A DNA stretch of 25,130 nucleotides, taken from the NCBI GenBank assembly GCA_004151065.3, contig NWUY0300013780.1, positions 18,301 through 43,430 of the forward strand, written 5' to 3'. Below the pieces are notes generated by a model. That model did not search any database. It was not told where the DNA came from and saw only the letters and a program-made list of their open reading frames with translations. The stretch is from Larix sibirica. Lineage: Eukaryota > Streptophyta > Pinopsida > Pinales > Pinaceae. Positions 18,303 through 25,130 of the stretch are shown here, in pieces. Within the stretch, counting starts at the first letter, position 1, and every line of letters starts with the position of its first letter. The position numbers and the translations under genes are program-made.

Positions 18303-21300
18303 CTAAAAGGAGCTTCGTTTACATACACATTGAGATGTGGTGTCACCTACCTCCTGCGATCTGTCATGAGAACGGGACCATGTGTTAACTCGCTCTATAG
18401 CTTTTGTGACCTGCAAATTAGTAGATAAACCACCAGATCAGATAGTACCCATGGATATATTATGTTTTCATTTCAATATGTTTTATTTATCCACTGCTAT
18501 TCCATGTTTAAGTGAAGTTAACATATAGCATGGATGGTAGGTCCATTCCATGTTTAAGTGAAGTTAACATATAGCATGGATGGTAGGTTCAGTAAAATGT
18601 TAACTAGTCATTCAAATCAGAAAATGTAATCTCAACGAAATTAAATTCAAGTAAATAGAATGAAATTCATCTATCTCCACTAACAAACCATTAGACAAAT
18701 CAATATATATTTAATTTACCTGTAGTTCCCAATCACATCGATAAATAAGATAAGCCAATATTAAAGTCTGAATTGCTGTTCCGCATATCATTCCTGTCCA
18801 TATTCCCTGCATCGAAATTCGTGTGTTGTTACAGGCTGTCTAGATTAGTTTAATGGAGTGGAAACTGATCTAAGCGCTAAACCCTAAACACGAGAAAAGA
18901 GAAATGCGTGCTTACCCGGACTCCCATATGGAATAGCCAACCGAGCAACACGCCAAACGGAATTCCAATGGCATAGTAACACCCAATATTGATATAGGCG
19001 ACAGTAGACTGCCATCCCGATCCAACCGCTACCCCTGGAAATTTATCATAAAACTAGCATTATTGTTCCGAAATTGAGTCCTGACAATGTTTATGGGCGA
19101 AGCTAAGCAATTAGCTGCAGAGTATTAATCTGTGGCGGCTCAGTGCTTAGGGTTCGTTGGATCAAAAGATTCTCTTGATCCAGGACTTTAAATACTGAGT
19201 CGCCACATTTAATGCTTTGCAACTCAATGCTTAGCTTTCATCCTATCTGCGAGTTTTGGAAGTGACCCTTATGTACAATATTGTTATACTAAGCAAATTT
19301 TTCTGAAAGTTCTGGAAGATATTGTTAACAATGGACAAACACGAAGCTAGAAATATTCACAAAATTTTGATAGAAAATCAGCTACTTTTAGGAAGACAGT
19401 AAATGCCCATAGAACTATGCCCATAGGAGAACAGTAAATGCCCATAGTTCTATGGAAATTTATCATAGAACTAGCATTATTGTTCTGAAATTGAAAATTG
19501 AGTCCTACGAGTTTTGGAAGTGGTCCAGTATTGTTGTACTAAGCAAGTTTTTCTGAAAGTTCTGGACGATATTGTTAACAATGGACAAGCATGAAGCTGT
19601 AAAGAAATATTCACAAAATTTTGATAGAAAATCAGTTACTTTACCTGAAAGTACCGGCTGAACACTGTTTAGGAGGACAGTAAATGCAAGCAAAATTGCC
19701 AGTTGAGAAACCGCTTCAATGATGATTGAACTACTTGTGAAAACCAATGCAAATTCTTGGCGAAACATAAGAATAAGTGCCCAAAACACAACCCCTATGA
19801 CACTTGAAGTACTGGCGGAAACAATTACTGCAAATTTAGCTCCTCTGCCATTTCCAGCGCCTAGCTCGTTGCCAACCCTAACACTGCATTAACAAGCGAA
19901 GAATTGAAAAAAAATGCATCCCTTGCAAATTACTAAATTGGCTATTCGGTGCCATCCCAGATACATTGAACATACCTAGTTGCAATAAAAAATCCGATTG
20001 GTATCATCATTTCCAAACTATTGACGTTCATGCTGCAAGGTGCAAGAGAAGAAATGGAGATGAAGTCTAAAAATATGAATTAAAACTTTCTGCAATACTC
20101 TATTATGTACAAAACAATTAAAGCTTCTGTTACCAGATAGAAAGAGAATCAACTGCTACTTGTGGATCTGATAGATTCCCCGTCAATACGACTAGTACTC
20201 TGTAATACCAAGTTTCTAAACTGTTTGTTGATATAAGAAACAATGCGAGGTGAAATTATGATCAATATTTTAGAAACAGAAAACAATAATTGATAAAGAT
20301 TCCTTTCCAAAACGATTTGTTTGCAACTAACCATAGCATGACACCTGATGCCACCGAGAGTTTGACGAAAGGCCACAAGTCTGTGAATGCATTACTTGAC
20401 AGTCCAGTCCATGTCTGGGGACAACCTCCACAAATAACATAAAGAAATAGGCCAATTCCAAACACCCACCACGATATATCCAGTGCCATCGCTGCTCCTA
20501 TGACTCCCATATCCAATTTAAAAATAAAGACCCAGCTTAGAACAATATGAAGCATCAAAATGGCCCCAGCGAACCAAGTGATGACCATGTTTTTTAACTG
20601 TGACTGTAGGAATCTCTGCACCGGAGCCAACAATACACATGAAAAATGTAGCGGAATTAACCAGATGGCAATTGTTCCCGATAAGTCAGCAATATCATCT
20701 GATTGACCGATCAGTTTCAGAATGGGGGTGGCAAATATATAAATTGGTAAAAGCAGAACGGCAATAACAAACAGCACAATGCAAGAGCGCTGCATATATA
20801 CTCCCATCATGCGATATTCTTGAGCTCCATAAGCTTGGCCGCATAAAGTTCCCAGGGCACTGGCGAGACCCATCTGCCATCTCAAAATTCAAAATACATT
20901 AATAATATTAGCGTACATCAGTGCCTTCCTGCTTTCCCTTTTTGCCTTCTTACTTTCTCCAAGTTAAGCATTACTTTCCCCGAGCTAAGCATTGAGTTGC
21001 AAAGCATGCCTAAACGAAAAGTAAATGTCTTAAATTGTACGTCTGAACTTAAGACCAAATGTTCGAAAGAATCTCTATTTATGACGCAAGATGGTGCAAA
21101 ATATTATAAAACGTTCGAAATTAAAATTGAAATTAATGGTAAAAATGATCTATTTAATCTATCCAGGGATCTAAGATTCTAATAGGAACATTGTTCTTCT
21201 CCAATAGAAGAACATTTTTTACTCTTCCTCAGCATAACACAGACTGTAAAGCATCGAGCTTCTCGCATGGGAACTGGATTGACTACTGCCCACTTCCAAT

Positions 21301-21938
21301 CTTGAATTGCTTTGGGATTATTCACGCGGAGCAAGATATATATTCTCGAGTGTTTTATGCCGGGTAAATTGTATTTTTCTGCTTTGATATACTTGTGCTC
21401 AAGGGTTTATATCCATATGTAAGAGGATATATAGAAAATACACACAGATCGCAAGTGAAAACTAGCCCGATCTGTAACCTATGCAATCTGCTGGACCTAT
21501 CTAACCGTAAAATCATTCAGTGATCTGAAGCATAATATTGTTCACTAATTGGATAAAAACAAAGGAGAACTAGATTCAGAAGAGTATGGATTCAACACTT
21601 ACAATGAGCCCGAAATTGAATCCAAAGATAACAATGACGGCCATGGAAGTGGCAGCTAATTCCAGATTGCCCAAGTGCCCCACGAACGCCACAGTAATAA
21701 CATTCATTCCAAATATGGCTAAGCGACTGAAGATTGCTGGCCCGGCAATCCTCCATAGCTTTTTTGATTCCACTAAAACTCTTCTGCAATATGAATCATC
21801 GGCCGAGCATAAAATTGATGCAGATATACAATTTTCGCTGCCATGTCCGCATGCATTTCCATTTCTCTCATCTAGAAGTTGTTCCTGCAAGGACTCTGAA
21901 TTTGACCCTAATGCCTCTGAATTTGACCCTAATGCCAT
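18303..21938 (-). CDS. MATE-family (DETOXIFICATION) transporter, 8 exons, 524 aa
   Basis: Minus-strand exons: 21938-21603, 20873-20332, 20220-20134, 20032-19976, 19883-19645, 19034-18916, 18806-18720 and 18410-18303. All introns are GT-AG and all phases agree. The 87- and 57-nt third and fourth exons are the sizes usual in plant MATE genes. Motifs include the start [17 protein letters not shown] (about 66-73), CGQAYGAQ (123-130), MLCLETWYY (291-299), RVGNELGAG (343-351), [15 protein letters not shown] in exon 6 and [16 protein letters not shown] in exon 7. Hydrophobic segments fit 12 membrane helices. MATE proteins export organic cations, alkaloids, flavonoids or citrate by H+ antiport at the vacuolar or plasma membrane; the motifs fit the DTX27-41/TT12-like group, but the substrate cannot be read. 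The length fits the family. The C-terminus is uncertain because an extra exon near 18225-18106 is possible. No key residue is missing. Confidence 0.92.
18499..18588. repeat. 46-bp tandem duplication in MATE intron 7
   Basis: Two units, from 18499 and from 18545, share ATTCCATGTTTAAGTGAAGT and TTAACATATAGCATGGATGG with almost no difference. They lie inside the 309-nt intron and do not touch splice signals. Confidence 0.95.
19036..19690. repeat. Tandem duplication covering intron 5 and the end of exon 5 of the MATE gene
   Basis: Copy B (about 19452-19690) includes the working 5' splice site and the last bases of exon 5. Copy A (about 19036-19410) repeats the same order of blocks (AAATTTATCATA.AACTAGCAT, GAGTTTTGGAAGTG, TTTTTCTGAAAGTTCTGGA, ATTGTTAACAATGGACAA, ATTCACAAAATTTTGATAGA). 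Copy A ends with a 17-base exon 5 remnant (19390-19406) but lacks about 28 bases containing the donor. It is therefore intronic now. Confidence 0.85.
19100..19237. mobile_element. Foldback MITE-like element in MATE intron 5
   Basis: This 138-bp insertion is present in copy A and absent from copy B of the intron duplication. Its arms pair along nearly the whole length: AAGCTAAGCA at the left end with the complement at the right end, TGTGGCGGCTCAGT (19131-19144) with ACTGAGTCGCCACA (19194-19207), and GGATCAA with TTGATCC near the centre. Target site duplications are not obvious. It has no coding capacity. Confidence 0.8.
20984..21007. repeat. 24-bp exact match to the terminus of the intron 5 foldback element, in intron 1
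   Basis: The reverse complement of 19212-19235 occurs exactly at 20984-21007. It suggests a second, mostly eroded member of the same element family in intron 1 of the same gene. Confidence 0.75.
21192..21214. repeat. 9-bp-arm hairpin in MATE intron 1
   Basis: TGTTCTTCT and AGAAGAACA pair perfectly around a CCAAT loop. On the plus strand it is followed by six T, so it looks like a terminator hairpin, but no transcript unit leads into it. Confidence 0.6.
21894..21935 (-). repeat. 21-bp tandem duplication in the first codons of the MATE gene
   Basis: Two identical 21-base units (21894-21914, 21915-21935) encode ALGSNSE twice, right after the start Met. The duplication is in frame and lengthens the cytosolic N-terminal tail by seven residues. 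Confidence 0.95.
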
Positions 21939-22502
21939 ATCATATGTTCAAACATTTAAATCGTACATACTTCAGTATTTCAACAGCAGAAAAGTGAGCA
22001 GACTCTCTTTATGTCTCTTCCTAATTATTGAGGAGACTGTTAAGGGAACTATCATTCAACGATGACTTACTGAATAGCCATGGCCCATCGCTATCCGATA
22101 GCCGAATAGAATAATTATTTGATAGACCTAATCAAGATGGAACCCATAAAAGCTAAAATGCTGCGGTTTTTTAAATCTTACACAGTCTGGAAACATGACA
22201 ATGTTTAAGTAACATTTTGTTTAGATACCGAGGCAATCCAAAAATAAAAATGCTAAAAAAAGGATGAAGGCAACAACTACCTTACGGTAAGCAGTTGTTA
22301 TAACTACTCTTCGACTTCAGAATTCCCACCGACTCTCATGCTTCCTTTGCCTGTATAATTCAAACGAACGTGCTGATTCCTAATAAAACACAAATAAGTA
22401 CAATATGGTGCCTCGATCGTCAATAATTAAACGGGGATAACAAGTCCATACTCTTCGTATGTTTGAAACAAATAGAGCTCTGTCACACGCATGACTGAAA
22501 AT
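21939..22502. other. Upstream flank of the MATE gene
   Basis: This should hold the 5' UTR and promoter of the minus-strand MATE gene. No strong TATA box at a sensible distance could be singled out, and no upstream coding exon was seen. The 159-codon plus-strand frame that overlaps exon 1 is a shadow of it. Confidence 0.4.
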
Positions 22503-22610
22503 TCACAGATTCAAAACCGGTGGATAGAGGCTCACCGTAGTGGGAGGATATACCCTTGGGGGTTCCTCCCCATGAGACTGTCACATTAATCCACAAAATA
22601 ATTAGTTACA
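22503..22610 (+). mobile_element. Second tRNA-like (SINE-like) fragment
   Basis: GATTCAAAACC at 22508-22518 is one base from the B-box consensus, and the 21 bases 22503-22523 match 639-659 closely. A GGTTCCTCCCC stretch and AGACTGTCACA follow. No A-box was located with certainty. Confidence 0.35.
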
Positions 22611-23700
22611 CCCTCAACGATTCAAAATCCCCATAGACTTAACCTAATATAGGCTTAACATAATCTAAAGTGTATATACACCAACATAGATTATTTCTCA
22701 AGTATTAATCTATTATGGATTGGAGGGATCAAATCCCTTAATGCGTTAATCTTTTTTAGAGTTAACAAGTGGAATTAGCAACAAAAGTTGCATAGTACCT
22801 GCCTCTTAAAAAAAGTTGCATAGTACTTGCCTCTTAAAAAAAGTTTGAGTTGAAATACATTATATTGTTTTCACTAATATACTTGATATGTTCAATATAA
22901 CACTAAGTATGTTTATTAAGATAAATTATTTTGTACAATAAGGAGTTAGTTGGACCCTATTTAAAGGATTTATTTTAGTGGGTTAGTAGTATCAATAATG
23001 GATAACGATATTTAACCATAATCTACCATGTTCAAATATAATCAACCATAGTAGTTAATGGACTAGTGGTTAAGGCACATTTGTATTGGTTGGTCGATGG
23101 TTAAAGGGTTTGTGAGTTAATGGATTAATCATGAGGGGCTGTGTTGGTTAGTGGGGTTAGTGGGGTTAATGGTGAACGATGTTGTTGTTGATGATGATGA
23201 TGGTTAAGGTTGGTTGAAACCTACTATGGTCTATCGAACCTTAAGAGAAAATAAGGGAATTATTTGGTTTGCTTTAAAATTTTCTTCCTATGCTCAAAAA
23301 AGCTTGAAGAGAAGCTTTCCTAGCTCACTATAGTTTTGTCAAGTTAGGAGGTTAGGAAGGTTTGTATTGTATTATGGAGAGGTTGGGGTTAGGTTGGATT
23401 AATGATTTAAGAGATAATGAGTTAGTTATTAGGACCTTCATGGTAATGAGTTGGGTTAGTGGTTCATATTTAACTTAAATTTAGAGGGTTAATGTGTTAG
23501 GGATTTAATCGCTTAATGGTTAAATATGGTGAATGAATTTTCGGGTTAGTGAGTTAAAGGTTAGAGACCACTGAGATAATGGATTAGCAATTATAAATTA
23601 GGTGTGGACCTTATGGGTGAGTTAATTGATCAAAGTTAATGAATTAGAAGTTTAATAAATTAAAGGTTGAAAATTCTTATTATGTTTATAAGCACTTTCA
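22611..23700. other. Gene-free spacer, GT-rich on the plus strand
   Basis: From about 22970 to 23660 the sequence is full of degenerate GGTTAGTGG/GTTAATGG/TTAATGGATTA units, giving a strand-biased GT-rich tract. A short duplication of GTTGCATAGTAC.TGCCTCTT lies at 22788-22840. No gene or RNA was recognised. Confidence 0.55.
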
Positions 23701-24000
23701 TCACAAGTTTTTATGACTAAAATTTCTACATTTATTCCAAAAAAATGATCTAATATATACATAAATTGAGTTATTTAATCATTTTAATTTTATATATTCC
23801 TACTTTTTCCATTATAATTTTTTTTAAATAATATATATTTTATATAGATTTCACTATTTTATAACAAAATATGTTATTTTTATCTTAGAACTATAATAAT
23901 AATTACTTTTAAATATATATTATTCTTTAATATTTTTATACTTAATTTCACATACCAAATCATAAGCTTTAAGAAAAAAAATAGTTCTTAACCATGGAAA

Positions 24001-24210
24001 TTGGCATCTAGAATGCTCATATATATATATCCATTTTTAAATTATATATTGACATCTAGAATGCTCATACATATCTATTTTTAAATTATATAATATTTTA
24101 TTTATGTTTATAAATTATATAATATTTTATTTATATTTATGGTTTGAGTTATAATCAATTTTTAAATAGATATCTATTTTAAATTATATATTGACATCTA
24201 GAATGCCCAT
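24001..24210. repeat. Three copies of a CATCTAGAATGC-containing unit
   Basis: GACATCTAGAATGC (or GGCATC...) followed by TCATA or CCATA and ATAT occurs near 24003, 24051 and 24193, with TTTTTAAATTATATA-type spacers between. The spacing is irregular. Confidence 0.8.
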
Positions 24211-24554
24211 ACATATCTTGAATAGATAATAATGTTATGATTTTTTTAAATATTATTTTTTAAATTTTTTTACAATTAAATTATATTAATTATTTTATAT
24301 ATTTTTTCATTTATAAAACAAAAATTTATATTTCAAATTTTTAAAAATTATTTTTTAAAAATTATTATAATAATATTTAATTTAATATGTAAATTTATTT
24401 TAATAAAAAAAAATTAAAGCATTGTAAATTAATTCAAATTCAAATTAAACGTTATGTGTCTTAAAATGTTAGAGGCTTAATAATTAGTTTTTTTTAAGTT
24501 TACATGTATCATGATTATGTGTGTATTAAAATGTTAGAGGGTTTAAAAAAAATA

Positions 24555-24815
24555 TTTTAATATGTCATATTAATATTGGAATATAAATTATTAAATATTA
24601 ATATTATTTTTTTTTTTGATAATTTAATTTTTTTGATTTTAATATGTTACATTGATATTGGAATACAAATCATTAAATATTAAATATTATTTTAAATTAT
24701 TAATTTTTTGATAATTTAAAATTTTTTATTTTAATATGTCACATCAATATTGGAATACAAATCATTAAATATTAAATATTATTTTAAATTATTATTATTT
24801 TTTGACAATTTTTTT
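24555..24815. repeat. Three-unit AT-rich tandem repeat (82-92 bp)
   Basis: Units start TTTTAATATGT at 24555, 24637 and 24729 and share ATATTGGAATA, AAATTATTAAATATT or AAATCATTAAATATT, and TTTTGATAATTT or TTTTGACAATTT. The second and third units are closest to each other. Confidence 0.9.
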
Positions 24816-25130
24816 CAAAACCAATAATAAGTCGAGTTATACATGTTAACCAATCATAAAATAGTAATTCAATTTTTTAAAATTTTAAAAAATATTTTTA
24901 TTTATAAAAAAATTAGTTTAATATATTATTTTTAAAAAACTTAGCAAAACATTATAAAAAAAATAGAAATTAATTAAAAGTCAAATGAATTTGATAATTT
25001 AAGTAGACAACTTGAGGGAAGGTTTACAGCTTAAGGGATTTTATTTCTTTAGGTATTTGGTAAATTTTATTATAATAATTTTTTTTTTTTTTTTTTTTTT
25101 TTTACAAGTTTGAAATAGATCATAAATAAT

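Larger units (their letters stand above)
23701..25130. other. Very AT-rich low-complexity DNA
   Basis: Long A/T tracts with no coding sequence. It holds the repeats listed at 24001-24210 and 24555-24815 and a run of about 25 T near 25079-25103. Homopolymers of this length are poorly determined by sequencing. Confidence 0.7.

Noticed and set aside
21586-22065. 159-codon plus-strand ORF
   Set aside because: Antisense shadow of MATE exon 1 plus upstream flank.
23049-23075. tRNA A-box-like sequence GGACTAGTGGTTAAGGC
   Set aside because: No B-box at a fitting distance and it sits in a degenerate GTTAATGG-rich tract that generates such matches.
22970-23660. Telomere-like GGTTAG-rich tract
   Set aside because: Units are irregular and not TTTAGGG or TTAGGG; it is simply GT-rich low-complexity DNA.
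1-25130. CRISPR array, bacterial operon or prophage
   Set aside because: No regularly spaced repeats with unique spacers, no Shine-Dalgarno-led gene strings; spliced gene and poly(A)-tailed elements show a eukaryotic nuclear genome.

Overview
The window looks like nuclear DNA of a land plant, most likely a seed plant with a large, repeat-rich genome; a conifer or other gymnosperm is a guess from the texture, not proven. The evidence is one complete spliced gene with plant-type GT-AG introns, plant-type LINE and LTR retrotransposon debris, and long AT-rich spacers. Four single unknown bases (719, 1905, 11198, 17068) are present, and at least two of them (719 and 17068) sit where one repeat stops and another begins, so they may be contig joins.

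Layout. 1-640: decayed Ty3/gypsy polyprotein fragment (protease/RT junction). 639-718: short tRNA-like (SINE-like) piece. 720-5063: plant L1-type LINE with RT, zf-RVT and RNase H segments full of stops and frameshifts, followed by an unbroken ORF of up to 288 codons, a 3' UTR and a 14-A tail. 5745-6543 (minus): two-exon BTB/POZ gene remnant broken by a 37-bp tandem duplication. 6752-7207 (plus): decayed 5' part of a chloroplast-type DAD1-like phospholipase A1 gene. 8304-9186: poly(A)-tailed insertion with 17-bp target site duplications. 9335-9549: 202-bp LTR plus an initiator-Met-tRNA primer binding site, with no recognisable retroelement coding after it. 11357-11887 and 17069-17600: two near-identical repeats, with a diverged third copy near 7720-7976; all end in a hairpin resembling the 5' end of U6 snRNA. 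11888-16768: gene-free spacer with many two-copy tandem duplications. 16769-17067: 5' part of a second LTR with a TATA box. 18303-21938 (minus): the one convincing intact gene, a MATE/DETOXIFICATION transporter in eight exons encoding 524 residues. 21939-25130: upstream flank, GT-rich then very AT-rich repeat DNA.

The genes do not form a pathway. The MATE transporter is the only one likely to work; the BTB and phospholipase loci are relics, and the rest is mobile-element history. The items most worth a second look are the intact ORF at the 3' end of the dead LINE, the U6-like repeat family, and the duplicated intron 5/exon 5 boundary with a foldback element inside the MATE gene.
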